From contig JAITAQ010000056.1 in assembly GCA_031283985.1 (NCBI GenBank), positions 1-16,365 on the forward strand: a stretch of DNA of 16,365 nt, given 5' to 3'. Made by a program: the position numbers and the translations under genes. The notes beneath the pieces were generated by a model. That model was not told the DNA's origin. It did no database searches and worked only from the letters and a program-made list of their open reading frames with translations. The DNA is from Endomicrobium sp. Its GTDB lineage: Bacteria > Elusimicrobiota > Endomicrobiia > Endomicrobiales > Endomicrobiaceae. This document shows, piece by piece, positions 7,120 through 16,057 of this stretch (its first letter is position 1; every line of letters begins with the position of its first letter).

Positions 7120-9523
7120 TTTTTGCCTGCTCCTTTTTTTGTTTTTTTAAACTCTTCTCTTTATTTTTATTTTCAGGAAATTTTTCTATGGCTAAAGATA
7201 TAACTTCGTCCATATGAGAAACAGGAATCATCTTAATTTTATTTCTAACTCCCTCAGGAATATCAACTAAATCTTTTTTATTGTTGTCCGGAAACAACAC
7301 TGTTCTTATGCCTTCGCGGCAAGCAGCAAGAACTTTTTCTTTAAGTCCGCCAATGCCAAGGACTCTTCCTCTAAGCGTTACTTCTCCAGTCATTGCTATT
7401 TGCTTCTTTACAGGCTTCCCCATACATACAGATGCTAGAGCTGTAGCTAACGCAATTCCAGCACTTGGACCATCTTTTGGAACAGCGCCTTCTGGAATGT
7501 GCACATGGAAATCTGTATTTGAAAATATCTTTTCGTCTATACCAAGTTTTAAAGAGGATGCTCTGACATAAGATAAAGCTGCTTGCGCGGATTCTTTCAT
7601 AACGTCGCCAAGTTTGCCCGTCAAAACCAAAGACCCCTTGCCTTTCATTTTGTTTACTTCTATAGTAAGCGTTTCACCTCCAACCTCAGTCCACGCAAGA
7701 CCAGTAACACCACCTATATCATTTTCTGCGATTTTTTCCTTTTCATAATGAGCAATACCCAAATATTTATTTAAATTTTCGGACGTAATAGTTATAGACT
7801 TTAAATTTTTATCAAACTCTAGTTCTTTAACAACTTTTCTGCAAAGATTTGCAATTTCCCTTGTTAAATTGCGGACACCTGCTTCATGCGTATAATTTTT
7901 TATAACTGATTCAAGAGCATTTTCTGCCAAGATAAGTTCTTCAGAGGTTAATCCATGGTCTTTTAATTGTCTGGGTATTATAAAATCTTTAGCTATATGG
8001 AGTTTTTCTTCATCTGTATATCCGGAAAATCTTATAAGCTCCAGTCTGTCTAACAATGTGTTAGGAATACTATTTAGAGAATTTGCAGTGGTTATAAACA
8101 TAACATTTGACAAATCAAAATCAACATCAATATAATGATCACCAAAAGCATAATTCTGCTCTGGATCCAACACTTCAAGCAAAGCAGCAGAAGGATCGCC
8201 TCGCCAGTCGGAACCCATTTTGTCTATTTCATCAAGAATAAATACAGGATTGTTTGACCCTGCTTTTTTCATTGATTGTATAATCTTCCCTGGCATAGAA
8301 CCTATGTAAGTACGCCTATGTCCCCTTATTTCAGCTTCGTCTCTAACTCCTCCCATAGAAATTCTTACAAAGTTTCTGCCCAAGCTTCTTGCAACAGACT
8401 TTGCTATTGATGTTTTGCCTACACCTGGAGGTCCAATAAAACAAAGTACATGTCCTTTAATTTTTTTCACTCTAGATAAAACGGCGAGATATTCTAAAAC
8501 TCTATCTTTAACTTTTTCAAGTCCGTAATGATCTTGATCCAAAACTTCTTTTGCTCTTTTTAAATCTAAATTATCGGATGTATAGGTTTCCCAAGGTAAG
8601 TCCAAAATCCATTCAATGTATGTCCTTATAACGGTTGCTTCCGGGGACATAGGCATCATCTTTTCAAGCCTTGCCATTTCTTTTTCTGCAGCATCTTTAG
8701 CTGCTTTAGGCATCTTTGCCTTGTTTAACTTCTCTTTAAGCTCATCACCATCTTTTTGAACGTCATCTTTTTGTTTAAGTTCTTTCTGAATAGCTTTTAT
8801 CTGCTCAGTTAGATAATATTCTTTCTGAGTCTTTTCTATCTGATTTCTGACCCTGTTTTGAATGCGCCTTTCAATATTTAATATTTCTATTTCAGAATTT
8901 AATATCTGAATTATTTTTTCTAAACGCTCTATAGGATTTATAAGCTCTAAAACTATCTGTTTATCACTGTTTTTAATAATCAAATGTGACGCTATAGTAT
9001 CTGCAAGCCTTGCAGGATCAGAAATATTGTTTACAGAAACTGAAATTTCTATAGGCATTCTGGGATTTAATTTCACATATTGCTCAAAAAGGGAAATTGC
9101 ACGCCTCATGATTGCTTCAGACTCAGACGTTTTCTCAACTTTTTCATCAAAAGTCTTTATACCTACTTCAATATATCCTTTGTCGCTTAATTTAAAATCC
9201 GTCCATTGCACTCTGCATATTCCCTCTACAAGGGCTTTCAACGTTCCGTCCGGTATTTTTAATATCTGAAGAACTTCGCACACAGCTCCAATGGCATATA
9301 TATCATCAGGAGATGGATCTTCAACTTGAACATTTTTTTGCATTACAATAAAAATTAGTCTATTTGTGGACATGGACTCTTCCAATGCCCTGACAGACCT
9401 TTCCCTACCCACGGCAAGCGGCAAAACCATCGCAGGATACAAAATAATATCTCTAACGGGAAGAAGAGGAAGTGTGTCTGGAATTTTTTGACTTTCGTTA
9501 AATCTATCTAATTCGCTGCTCAT
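7022..9523 (-). CDS. lon: ATP-dependent protease Lon, C-terminus possibly frameshifted
   Basis: Lon is a cytosolic AAA+ serine protease that degrades misfolded and regulatory proteins. Residues 15-210 form the N-terminal substrate domain ([19 protein letters not shown]) and 210-290 a coiled-coil region. The AAA+ core has Walker A GPPGVGKT (364-371) and Walker B FILDEID (428-434). The protease domain has the Ser687-Lys730 dyad in PKDGPSAG and GGLKEK. The start ATG lies in an ATGA overlap with the clpX stop, behind AAAGGAG. The frame as read runs 833 residues and overlaps the next gene by 98 bases, and its last ~30 residues are merely the aminotransferase start in another frame. A -1 shift at the A7 tracts (7134-7148) would end Lon at a TGA at 7116-7118 after about 802 residues, a normal length. 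Confidence 0.95.
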   Translation of the reverse strand: MSSELDRFNESQKIPDTLPLLPVRDIILYPAMVLPLAVGRERSVRALEESMSTNRLIFIVMQKNVQVEDPSPDDIYAIGAVCEVLQILKIPDGTLKALVEGICRVQWTDFKLSDKGYIEVGIKTFDEKVEKTSESEAIMRRAISLFEQYVKLNPRMPIEISVSVNNISDPARLADTIASHLIIKNSDKQIVLELINPIERLEKIIQILNSEIEILNIERRIQNRVRNQIEKTQKEYYLTEQIKAIQKELKQKDDVQKDGDELKEKLNKAKMPKAAKDAAEKEMARLEKMMPMSPEATVIRTYIEWILDLPWETYTSDNLDLKRAKEVLDQDHYGLEKVKDRVLEYLAVLSRVKKIKGHVLCFIGPPGVGKTSIAKSVARSLGRNFVRISMGGVRDEAEIRGHRRTYIGSMPGKIIQSMKKAGSNNPVFILDEIDKMGSDWRGDPSAALLEVLDPEQNYAFGDHYIDVDFDLSNVMFITTANSLNSIPNTLLDRLELIRFSGYTDEEKLHIAKDFIIPRQLKDHGLTSEELILAENALESVIKNYTHEAGVRNLTREIANLCRKVVKELEFDKNLKSITITSENLNKYLGIAHYEKEKIAENDIGGVTGLAWTEVGGETLTIEVNKMKGKGSLVLTGKLGDVMKESAQAALSYVRASSLKLGIDEKIFSNTDFHVHIPEGAVPKDGPSAGIALATALASVCMGKPVKKQIAMTGEVTLRGRVLGIGGLKEKVLAACREGIRTVLFPDNNKKDLVDIPEGVRNKIKMIPVSHMDEVISLAIEKFPENKNKEKSLKKQKKEQAKNEKTLSFNSGSYTDSSGSCLKRSVAYTPSQNK
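7134..7148 (-). other. Tandem A7 slippery tracts at the 3' end of lon
   Basis: On the coding strand two runs of seven A are separated by one C, read as TTA AAA AAA CAA AAA AAG GAG. The second is an in-phase A-AAA-AAG heptamer, the same type used for -1 frameshifting in E. coli dnaX; the first is an in-phase A-AAA-AAA. A -1 slip gives GGA GCA GGC AAA AAA TGA, ending lon in an ATGA overlap with the downstream ATG. It could be a recent indel, ribosomal frameshifting, or RNA polymerase slippage. Confidence 0.5.
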
Positions 9524-10767
9524 GCAGTCTCCTTTGTGTCTTTATACACAAATTCCGGACTTTTATTCTTTGCAACAGCATCAGCCGTTACTATACACTT
9601 TATAATTGAGGAATCTCCTGGAATATCATACATAGCGTTAAGCAAAATTCCTTCTATTACGGATCTTAAGCCTCTTGCTCCTGAACCTTTTTTTATAGCC
9701 TCTTGAGCTATTTTCTCAAAAGCTTCTCTTTCAAATTCTAATTCAACACTTTCAAACTGAAACATCTTTTTATATTGCTTTATCAAAGCATTTTTAGGCT
9801 CCGTTAAAATATGAACTAAGTCGGATACGGTCAAATGCTTTAGAGTTGAAACGACAGGAAGTCTACCTATAAATTCAGGTATAAGTCCAAATTTTATTAA
9901 ATCTTGGCTTTTAACTTTTGAAAGGAGAGAGTCAGTATTCTTAACTACATCTTCAGTGTCAGTCGAATCTTTTACAAAACCTAAAGTTTTCTTTGAAAAC
10001 CCTGTTTCTATTATCTTTTCAAGTCCGTCAAAAGCTCCGCCACATATGAAGAGAATATTAGTAGTGTCTATCTTTATATAATCCTGCTGTGGATGTTTTC
10101 TTCCACCTTGAGGCGGAACATTTGCAATGGTTCCTTCCAATATTTTTAAAAGCGCCTGTTGCACGCCCTCGCCAGAAACGTCTCTCGTTATAGACGGAGT
10201 ATCGCTCTTTCTAGAAATTTTATCTATTTCGTCTATGTAAACAATGCCTCTTTCAGCACGCTTAACGTCCATTTCAGCATTCTGAATGAGCCTTAATAAT
10301 ATATTTTCAACATCTTCGCCAACATAGCCTGCTTCCGTTAAACTCGTAGCATCGGCAATAGCAAAAGGAACATTGAGGATCTTTGCTAAAGTCTGAGCTA
10401 AAAGAGTTTTGCCTGTTCCAGTACTACCGATAAGTAAGACATTAGATTTTTGGAGTTCAACATCCTTTTTTTCCTTATTTACAGAAATCTCCAATCTTTT
10501 ATAGTGATTGTACACCGCAACAGACAAAGTCTTTTTTGCATGCTCTTGACCTATAACGTACGAATCAAGAATCTTTTTTATTTCATCGGGCTTTAAAAGT
10601 TTGAATTCTGAAGGCTTAGATTCTTTTTTATTAAAGTCGCTAAACAATTCTACGGCACCCTTAACGCAATCCTCACAAAGATAAACTCCATTCCCGCCAA
10701 CAAGTCTGTGCGGATGAGCTTTCCCGCAGAACATGCATTGCTTAATATTTGTGAAATTATTTTCCAT
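9520..10767 (-). CDS. clpX: ATP-dependent Clp protease ATP-binding subunit ClpX
   Basis: ClpX unfolds tagged substrates and threads them into ClpP. The 415-residue length is usual. The N-terminal zinc-binding domain has Cys11, Cys14, Cys31 and Cys34. The AAA+ domain shows IGQEHAKK, Walker A GSTGTGKT (114-121), the pore loop GYVG (147-150), Walker B VYIDEID (176-182), an RKH loop (223-225) and [12 protein letters not shown] near 293-304. LGF near 261-263 stands at the ClpP-docking IGF position, and GARGLRS is the C-terminal sensor-2 region. A ribosome site AAGGG lies 7 bases upstream of the ATG. The stop overlaps the lon start as ATGA, suggesting translational coupling. It lies 24 bases downstream of clpP. 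Confidence 0.97.
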   Translation of the reverse strand: MENNFTNIKQCMFCGKAHPHRLVGGNGVYLCEDCVKGAVELFSDFNKKESKPSEFKLLKPDEIKKILDSYVIGQEHAKKTLSVAVYNHYKRLEISVNKEKKDVELQKSNVLLIGSTGTGKTLLAQTLAKILNVPFAIADATSLTEAGYVGEDVENILLRLIQNAEMDVKRAERGIVYIDEIDKISRKSDTPSITRDVSGEGVQQALLKILEGTIANVPPQGGRKHPQQDYIKIDTTNILFICGGAFDGLEKIIETGFSKKTLGFVKDSTDTEDVVKNTDSLLSKVKSQDLIKFGLIPEFIGRLPVVSTLKHLTVSDLVHILTEPKNALIKQYKKMFQFESVELEFEREAFEKIAQEAIKKGSGARGLRSVIEGILLNAMYDIPGDSSIIKCIVTADAVAKNKSPEFVYKDTKETA

Positions 10768-10791
10768 TCTATCCCTTCTTATTATACACGA

Positions 10792-11400
10792 TTATTTTAA
10801 GCTTACTATTACTTCATCTATAAGTCTGTAATCTTTTGCTTCTTGAGCCGACATATAGTAGTTTCTGTCGGTGTCTTTTAAAATCTGTTCCATAGATCTT
10901 CCCGTGTGTTTTGAAAGTATTTCAGAAAGTTTTTGTTTAGTTGAGATTAGCTCTTTGGTTTCTATATCTATATCAGAAACAGTACCAGATAAACCGCTGC
11001 CGTAAATCAAAGGCTGGTGTATCATAATGCGCGAGTGAGTTAAAGCATAGCGCTTGCCTTTCGTACCAGCGGCAAGGAGAACGGCCCCAAAAGACATAGC
11101 CATGCCCATACATATTGTAGTTATTGGACTTTTTATAAACTGCATGGTGTCATAGACTGCAAGTCCTGCAGTAACCATGCCTCCAGGCGAATTTATGTAT
11201 AAACTTATGCCTTTACCAGTATCTTCTGAATCCAAATATAAAAGTTGAGCTATTAAGACATTGGCTGAATCAGTAGTAATAGCACCATCTGATCCACCGA
11301 CAAAAATAATTCTGTCCTTAAGTAATCTTGAGTACAAATCATATGTTACAGCCGCACCTTGACTCCATCTTTCTATAACTGTAGGTATTAGTGGCGACAT
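10792..11400 (-). CDS. clpP: ATP-dependent Clp protease proteolytic subunit ClpP
   Basis: ClpP is the barrel-forming serine peptidase that partners ClpX. I place the start at the ATG at 11400 ([12 protein letters not shown], 202 residues) because GGAGG (11405-11409) sits four bases upstream; an in-frame TTG at 11415 would lie on the other side of that site. The catalytic triad is Ser103 (GMAMSFGA), His128 (RIMIHQP) and Asp178 (DTDRNYYMS), and INSPGG is at 70-75. Compared with E. coli ClpP, residues beside the nucleophile differ (AMSFG instead of AASMG). Short insertions are seen around 36-43 and after HQP (LIYGSGLSG), in loops near the handle region. It sits 51 bases after tig and 24 before clpX. 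Confidence 0.96.
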   Translation of the reverse strand: MSPLIPTVIERWSQGAAVTYDLYSRLLKDRIIFVGGSDGAITTDSANVLIAQLLYLDSEDTGKGISLYINSPGGMVTAGLAVYDTMQFIKSPITTICMGMAMSFGAVLLAAGTKGKRYALTHSRIMIHQPLIYGSGLSGTVSDIDIETKELISTKQKLSEILSKHTGRSMEQILKDTDRNYYMSAQEAKDYRLIDEVIVSLK

Positions 11401-11404
11401 TATT

Positions 11405-11409
11405 CCTCC
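11405..11409 (-). promoter_or_regulatory. Shine-Dalgarno site that fixes the clpP start
   Basis: GGAGG on the minus strand lies four bases before the ATG at 11400. It falls inside the longer frame that would begin with TTG at 11415, which argues for the shorter ClpP. Confidence 0.75.
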
Positions 11410-11451
11410 AAGCAACTCAACAAACTTTTTTTAACAATATATCCACATAAA

Positions 11452-12777
11452 TTAGTCTTTTTTCACAATCATGTTTTTTTCTTCCACATCAACCTTCGCA
11501 TTCTTAAGGAAAAATTCAAAAAGCTTCTCTTCTTTTAAAGACAACATTATGTTCTCTTTTTTCTCGTCGAAATATTTATCAATAGAAGCTTCTCTTCCTG
11601 GATTTGAAGACTTCATTTTATTTTTTTCAGCTTCAATATCTGCATCGGTTATAGTCAGATCTTCTTTTGCATATACTGAGTTCAAAATATAAAAAAGTCT
11701 TACATTTTTTTCAGCTTCTTCTCTAAACTTTGGCTCTCCAATTAATAGTTGTTGTTCAATTTCTTTATAAGCGACTTGATTTTGCATATAGCTCTTCATT
11801 TTTTCAACTAGAATCTTTTTCTGCTGTTCAACCAAAGACTGAGGGACGTCAAATTTATTTTTTTCAAGCAAGTAATTAATAATTTGTTTTTCAACATCCA
11901 TATTTTGTCTGCGTATTTCTTCAGCTTCTATAGTTTCTTTAACTTTCTTCTTCAAATCTTCAAGATTTTCCATGCCAATATCTTTTGCAAAATCGTTGTT
12001 AAGTTCAGGAAGCTCTTTTTCTTTTATTTCATTAATTTTTATCTTAAACATTACAGTTTTGCCAGCTAATGTCTTATTGGGATAATCTAAAGGATATTCA
12101 ATTTTAGTTTCTTTTTCTTCTGCGACTTTTGATCCTTTTAAAGCGCTTTTAAATCCTTTAAGAGTATTTTCAGAACCTAAGTCAAGCATATTTCCTTTAG
12201 CAGAAACTTCAGACAAAGCCTTACCGTTAGCATCAAATGCATCGTAATCTACAAAAATCAAACTTTCCTCTGAAGCAATGCCAGTTTTAGACAAAACAAT
12301 CCTTGCATTTCTTTCTCTTAGGGCATCTAGGCTTTGCCATAAACTTTTATCCGTAACCTTAAAAATTTCTTTTTTGACGGGAATATTTTTATACTCCTTT
12401 ACTTCAACTTTAGGATGAGACTCGGCACTAAAACGATATTTTAAATTTTGACCTATTTCATAATTTAATTCGTTAACTACTGGGAAATCAAAAGGAACAA
12501 AATACTCTTTATCAAGAGCATCCATGACAGTTCCTCTTATGATGGTCTCCACAGCTCTGTCTTTAGCTTCTTGGACAAATTTCTTTTTCACCACTTCCAT
12601 AGGAACTTTCCCTTGTCTAAAACCGTCTATTTTAGCCTGCTTTTGTATTTGGCAAAATGCAGTCTCAATTTCTTTTGAAACAACGCTTTCAAGAACTTCT
12701 ACTTCTATAGATATTGAACAAGGGTTTTTATTGATAACAGACGATTTAAAATCAATTGCTTTTGTTGACTTAACCAT
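11452..12777 (-). CDS. tig: Trigger factor, ribosome-associated chaperone
   Basis: Trigger factor binds ribosomal protein L23 at the exit tunnel and shields nascent chains. The 441-residue length is normal. The N-terminal ribosome-binding domain contains the signature GFRQGKVPMEVVKKKF near residues 52-67. A central PPIase (FKBP-like) domain spans roughly 155-245 (FVDYDAFDANGK, LKGFKSALKGSK, PLDYPNKTLAGK). The C-terminal substrate-cradle helices run from about 250 (ELNNDFAKDIGMENLEDLKKKV) to a highly charged end. The start ATG has AAAGGG nine bases upstream. It is the first protein gene of the tig-clpP-clpX-lon train, starting 80 bases after the tRNA-Leu gene. I see no heat-shock operator such as CIRCE upstream. 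Confidence 0.96.
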   Translation of the reverse strand: MVKSTKAIDFKSSVINKNPCSISIEVEVLESVVSKEIETAFCQIQKQAKIDGFRQGKVPMEVVKKKFVQEAKDRAVETIIRGTVMDALDKEYFVPFDFPVVNELNYEIGQNLKYRFSAESHPKVEVKEYKNIPVKKEIFKVTDKSLWQSLDALRERNARIVLSKTGIASEESLIFVDYDAFDANGKALSEVSAKGNMLDLGSENTLKGFKSALKGSKVAEEKETKIEYPLDYPNKTLAGKTVMFKIKINEIKEKELPELNNDFAKDIGMENLEDLKKKVKETIEAEEIRRQNMDVEKQIINYLLEKNKFDVPQSLVEQQKKILVEKMKSYMQNQVAYKEIEQQLLIGEPKFREEAEKNVRLFYILNSVYAKEDLTITDADIEAEKNKMKSSNPGREASIDKYFDEKKENIMLSLKEEKLFEFFLKNAKVDVEEKNMIVKKD

Positions 12778-12857
12778 TTACTTTTTCCCTTTGCATCAAA
12801 CCAACACTGATTCTCATAACAATATTCCAATTATATATTTGATTTTCAAAAACAAAT

Positions 12858-12939
12858 TGCGGGCGGAGGGACTTGAACCCCCACACCTTACGGTATATGG
12901 TCCTAAGCCATACGCGTCTGCCAGTTCCGCCACGCCCGC
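12858..12939 (-). tRNA. tRNA-Leu, anticodon UAG
   Basis: The minus strand folds as a class II tRNA with a 7-bp acceptor stem (GCGGGCG/CGCCCGC), D-arm GCGGAACTGGCAGACGC, anticodon stem TATGG/CCATA with loop CTTAGGA (anticodon TAG), a long variable arm and T-arm GGGGGTTCAAGTCCCTC. The discriminator is A and CCA is not encoded, so CCA addition is needed. The tRNA-Lys gene ends 28 bases upstream, so the two are probably co-transcribed. Confidence 0.95.
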
Positions 12940-12967
12940 TTTTGTGCGATTGATTACTAAAAAATAA

Positions 12968-13040
12968 TGCGCTGCATAGGAATTGAACCTATAACCTAAC
13001 GATTAAGAGTCGTTTGCTCTACCAATTGAGCTAGCAGCGC
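12968..13040 (-). tRNA. tRNA-Lys, anticodon CUU
   Basis: The minus strand gives a standard cloverleaf: acceptor GCGCTGC/GCAGCGC, D-arm GCTCAATTGGTAGAGC, anticodon stem AACGA/TCGTT with loop CTCTTAA (anticodon CTT), and T-arm TATAGGTTCAATTCCTAT. The discriminator is A and CCA is not encoded. Confidence 0.95.
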
Positions 13041-13065
13041 TCTAAGCATATCCTGACATGAAGAG

Positions 13066-13095
13066 ATTCTAACAAACTAGAAATATAAAAATCAA
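13066..13095 (-). promoter_or_regulatory. Candidate sigma70-type promoter for tRNA-Lys and tRNA-Leu(UAG)
   Basis: On the minus strand, TTGATT (13090-13095) is followed after 18 bases by TAGAAT (13066-13071). Transcription would start near 13059, about 19 bases before the mature tRNA-Lys. The match is good but was found by eye in AT-rich sequence. Confidence 0.4.
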
Positions 13096-13163
13096 TTGCC
13101 AATAACAGTATTAATTGATGATTGATTGCCGATATTAAGTAAAGGTTTGAGTTTAAATATATG

Positions 13164-13249
13164 TGGGCGAAGAGGGACTTGAACCCTCACGGCTCTTGCG
13201 AACCTCAGGATTTTAAGTCCTGTGCGTCTGCCAGTTCCGCCATCCGCCC
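13164..13249 (-). tRNA. tRNA-Leu, anticodon UAA
   Basis: This is a class II tRNA on the minus strand: acceptor GGGCGGA/TTCGCCC with one G-U pair, the same D-arm as the other tRNA-Leu, anticodon stem CAGGA/TCCTG with loop CTTAAAA (anticodon TAA), a long variable arm GAGGTTCGCAAGAGCCGT and T-arm GAGGGTTCAAGTCCCTC. The discriminator is A and CCA is not encoded. Confidence 0.95.
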
Positions 13250-13286
13250 ATTTCAAAAAGTTATTCAAATTATCAAATAACTAAAA

Positions 13287-13315
13287 AATATACTATATTT
13301 TATGTTTTCTTTCAA
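13287..13315 (-). promoter_or_regulatory. Candidate sigma70-type promoter for tRNA-Leu(UAA)
   Basis: On the minus strand, TTGAAA (13310-13315) and TATATT (13287-13292) are separated by exactly 17 bases. Transcription would start near 13280, some 30 bases before the tRNA. It is the best promoter-like sequence in the window and lies between the decayed reductase and the tRNA cluster. Confidence 0.5.
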
Positions 13316-13375
13316 CTTTTCCGACGAAAATTAAATAATCTTATTTCTTAAAATATGCTCTTTTAAAAAAAGAAT

Positions 13376-13688
13376 TTAAAGATTTTTTATATGTTCAAGA
13401 AATTCGCCTTTTGAGTCTACATATGCAAGCTGATACATTAGGACACCCAATCCACAGCATTCTTTAAAACTCCAGATATTAAACAGTTATATTCAGGAGT
13501 GATAAAAATAACTCCGTCAGATGCTGAAACTTTTTTCTTAAACTTCGTAACGCTGAGAATAAAAAGGCAATAAAGATTGTCGTAAGAGTCAACCTCAAAA
13601 TCTTTTGGAGCTAAAAGCTTAATTATCTCAGACAATTTTTATTAACGAAATTCTTTGAAAGCCATCCAATAATGACCGAGATTCTCAC
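13376..13688 (-). pseudogene. Decayed NADPH-dependent FMN reductase (flavodoxin-like)
   Basis: The remains follow the NADPH-dependent FMN reductase pattern. A GTG at 13688 with AAGG upstream starts RISVIIGWLSKNFVNK, like the phosphate-binding N-terminus of this fold. A one-base shift near 13637 then leads to LSEIIKLLAPKDFEVDSYD. The stretch that should carry the LPLYNxD loop is garbled or shortened. KKKVSASDGVIFITPEYN and GVLKNAVDW are clear, followed by a TAA at 13438-13440. Another shift or deletion joins YQLAYVDSKGEFLEHIKNL, ending at 13376-13378. The intact family is about 180 residues, so internal sequence has been lost. The gene is almost certainly inactive. It follows the DUF1844 gene after a 51-base gap. 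Confidence 0.8.
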
Positions 13689-13739
13689 TTTACAAAATCC
13701 TTATAACAAAAACCGACATGTCAAACACACAGCTATGCA

Positions 13740-14063
13740 TTAATTATCCTTATCTATAGTGCTGTTGTCTTCTATTTTCAAATTAGGTGTTCTTAACTTT
13801 GCTGCTTCATCTGCATAATTTATTTGCAAGTTTGAAATTGTAGAAGACAACATTTCTTCTTCTTTTTTAGTCAAATTCCCTTTTGTTTTATCTCTAAGCA
13901 TAATAAGCATATCTATACTAACTTCTGCACCTTTCAAGTCATTTTCTATTTTACCACTGACAGGATTTTGCATTTTGCCAAGTTGGCACCAAGCTGAGGA
14001 CGAAAACATGGTTAGAAGATTAAATAAATGAGGATTGATTTCCAAAAGTTCCTGTTTAGACAT
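13740..14063 (-). CDS. DUF1844 family protein
   Basis: This 107-residue protein matches the DUF1844 pattern: a hydrophobic start ([16 protein letters not shown], about 14-29), then [42 protein letters not shown], with the typical IDML and KTKGNLT motifs, and a charged C-terminal tail. The molecular function of the family is not established. The ATG overlaps the end of gltX by 8 bases and has GGGAGG just upstream inside gltX, so translation is probably coupled. No catalytic residues or signal peptide are recognisable. Confidence 0.85.
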   Translation of the reverse strand: MSKQELLEINPHLFNLLTMFSSSAWCQLGKMQNPVSGKIENDLKGAEVSIDMLIMLRDKTKGNLTKKEEEMLSSTISNLQINYADEAAKLRTPNLKIEDNSTIDKDN

Positions 14064-15555
14064 TCTTTCCTCCCAAATTAAAGAATTTAGACACAGTAAC
14101 GCTTAGTCTTCTTACAACTTCATCCTTTCCCATAAGCTCCATCATATGGAACAAGCTGGGTCCTTGAGTTCTTCCCGAAACTGCAACTCTTATAGGATGG
14201 AAAACTTGTCCCGGTTTAATACCTTTTTCAACAGCCAAATCTCTAGCATATTTTTCTAAAGCGTCGGATGAAAAATCCTGTCGATTTTTAAATCTTTCCA
14301 CACTTGTGGATAAAACAAATCTTGACATATCTTTAGATTTTTCAGACAATAAAACCTTCTTCACAGCGTCGCCATTATAAACAATGTCTTTTACAAAAAA
14401 AAAATCAACAAGCAAAGGAATATCTTTCAGCAGTTTTATTTTATCGTGCTCCAAAGCTATAGTTTTTTTGAGGAATTCCTTATCCCAACCTTCTATAATT
14501 TTTTCATTATTCGTATATTTCAGCCACTCTATAAACAGCTCGTATATTTGCTCTACAGTCTTTGAGCGTATTTTTTCGCCGTTAAGCCACAAAAGTTTTT
14601 CAGGATCAAATATTGAAGGGCTTGATCCGCACCTCTCGATTGAAAACTTTTGTATAAGTTCCTCTATACTAAATATCTGCTGACTGTCTTTAGTGGACCA
14701 CCCGAGCAAAGCTAAATAATTTATTAACGCTTCCTGTAAATACCCCTCTTTCCTGTATTCCAAAACAGAGGTATGACCGTGTCTTTTTGAAAGTCTTGCT
14801 CCATCATTCCCCAAAATCATAGCCATATGCGCAAACTGAGGAGTTTTCCAGCTTAGAGCGTTATATATCTGTATTTGGCGCGGCGTGTTTGAAATATGAT
14901 CATCACCCCTCAATACATGTGTAATCTCCATGAGATAATCATCTATTACGCAAGCGAAATTATAAGTAGGAATCCCGCTTGCTTTCATGATTATAAAATC
15001 GTCAAGTAAAAAATTGTCAAATTCAACTTTCCCTCTTATAAGATCATTCAAAACAGTTATATCTGATTCATGTATTTTAAACCTTATCACAGGTTTTCTT
15101 CCTTCTTTTTCCTTCTGCATCCTTTGTTCTATCGTTAAATTCCTACATCTGCCGTCGTACTTCGGAGGAAGTTTATTTGCCTGAGCTTTTTTTCTCATTT
15201 CGTCAACTTCTTCAGGAGTACAATAACACGAGTAAGCAAATCCTTTAGCCATAAGCTCATCTGAATATTTTTGATATATCCCAAGCTCTTTTCTTTTCAT
15301 CTGATAATATGGAGCGGATTTTGGAAGCTCTTTGCCAGGACCTTCGTCCCAATTTAATTCCAACCATTTCATAGCATCCAGAATAACCTGCGTAGATGCT
15401 TTTGTGGAACGAATCTCATCAGTATCTTCAATTCTTAAAACAAACTTTCCACTTTTATTTTTGGCATACAGCCAATTAAACAAAGCTGTGCGAACTCCTC
15501 CAATATGTAAATCTCCAGTTGGAGATGGGGCAAATCTTACTCTTACTTCTTTCAT
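14056..15555 (-). CDS. gltX: Glutamyl-tRNA synthetase
   Basis: GltX charges tRNA-Glu with glutamate. The 499 residues form a class I synthetase: [14 protein letters not shown] contains the HIGH-type motif (His17-Gly20), and ARLSKRHG (253-260) is the KMSKS-type loop. RIEDTD (41-46) and [13 protein letters not shown] are characteristic of the family. A zinc site of CYC...Y...C type is visible at Cys110, Cys112, Tyr133 and Cys137. The anticodon-binding region fills the C-terminal ~170 residues, with [19 protein letters not shown] near the end. Whether it is discriminating or also charges tRNA-Gln cannot be told from sequence by eye. It starts 33 bases after the CvpA-like gene, and only a weak AGAGAG precedes the ATG. 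Confidence 0.97.
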   Translation of the reverse strand: MKEVRVRFAPSPTGDLHIGGVRTALFNWLYAKNKSGKFVLRIEDTDEIRSTKASTQVILDAMKWLELNWDEGPGKELPKSAPYYQMKRKELGIYQKYSDELMAKGFAYSCYCTPEEVDEMRKKAQANKLPPKYDGRCRNLTIEQRMQKEKEGRKPVIRFKIHESDITVLNDLIRGKVEFDNFLLDDFIIMKASGIPTYNFACVIDDYLMEITHVLRGDDHISNTPRQIQIYNALSWKTPQFAHMAMILGNDGARLSKRHGHTSVLEYRKEGYLQEALINYLALLGWSTKDSQQIFSIEELIQKFSIERCGSSPSIFDPEKLLWLNGEKIRSKTVEQIYELFIEWLKYTNNEKIIEGWDKEFLKKTIALEHDKIKLLKDIPLLVDFFFVKDIVYNGDAVKKVLLSEKSKDMSRFVLSTSVERFKNRQDFSSDALEKYARDLAVEKGIKPGQVFHPIRVAVSGRTQGPSLFHMMELMGKDEVVRRLSVTVSKFFNLGGKNV

Positions 15556-15588
15556 TTTTCTCTCTATTTTTTCTTATATAATAAAAAA

Positions 15589-16035
15589 TTACTGTTTTTG
15601 ATGTTTTGCTAAAAATACCGATATATAATCTTTGAAAATAAGAGTTTTTGACTGCATTGTCCGAACAATAACTGAATAAATATAGCTATTGCTTTCGCAA
15701 AATTGTGTCCTACTAGCTAACAATGGGCTTATAACATTTATAAATACTATAAGCCATACGCATAAGCTTAAAAACACTCCACCAATTCTATCAAAAATAT
15801 TAAGGTAGAAAAAATTGATTATTCTTAATGTAAAGACTCCAACCATGATAACAAATACAGCTGATATTGAGAATATCAAGTAAGCGTTCATTCCATCCTG
15901 ATATGGATACTTGTCAGATGCAAAAATTGCAATAAATCCGGAAAGAACTGCAAAAAAAGTTCTTGTAAGTCCAGCAGACCAGCCAAGCCAAATAACTAAG
16001 ATTATGCCGATTACAAAAAAAACATCTACAATCAA
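15589..16035 (-). CDS. CvpA-family inner-membrane protein
   Basis: This is a 148-residue hydrophobic protein with about four membrane segments: roughly residues 3-20, 26-40, 50-75 and 83-108. The pattern LGWSAGLTRTFFAVLSGFIA followed by IFDRIGGVFLSLCVWLIVF fits the CvpA (colicin V production) family, where a membrane pair flanks the conserved D-R-GG motif. Exact function is unclear across the family. The best start is the TTG at 16035, with AAAGG upstream; no in-frame ATG is available near it. It sits between the DUF1015 gene (22 bases upstream) and gltX, probably in one operon. Confidence 0.72.
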   Translation of the reverse strand: MIVDVFFVIGIILVIWLGWSAGLTRTFFAVLSGFIAIFASDKYPYQDGMNAYLIFSISAVFVIMVGVFTLRIINFFYLNIFDRIGGVFLSLCVWLIVFINVISPLLASRTQFCESNSYIYSVIVRTMQSKTLIFKDYISVFLAKHQKQ

Positions 16036-16057
16036 TTAAAACACCCGCCTTTCTTTC

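Noticed and set aside
11401..11415. A TTG start extending ClpP by five residues.
   Set aside because: The extension contains the GGAGG ribosome site of the ATG at 11400, so the shorter protein is more likely.
13091..13119. Inverted repeat ATCAATT/AATTGAT between the Lys and Leu(UAA) tRNA genes, possible terminator or attachment site.
   Set aside because: Only 7 bp with a 15-base loop and no T-run; no integrase or duplicated tRNA end is present to support an attachment site.
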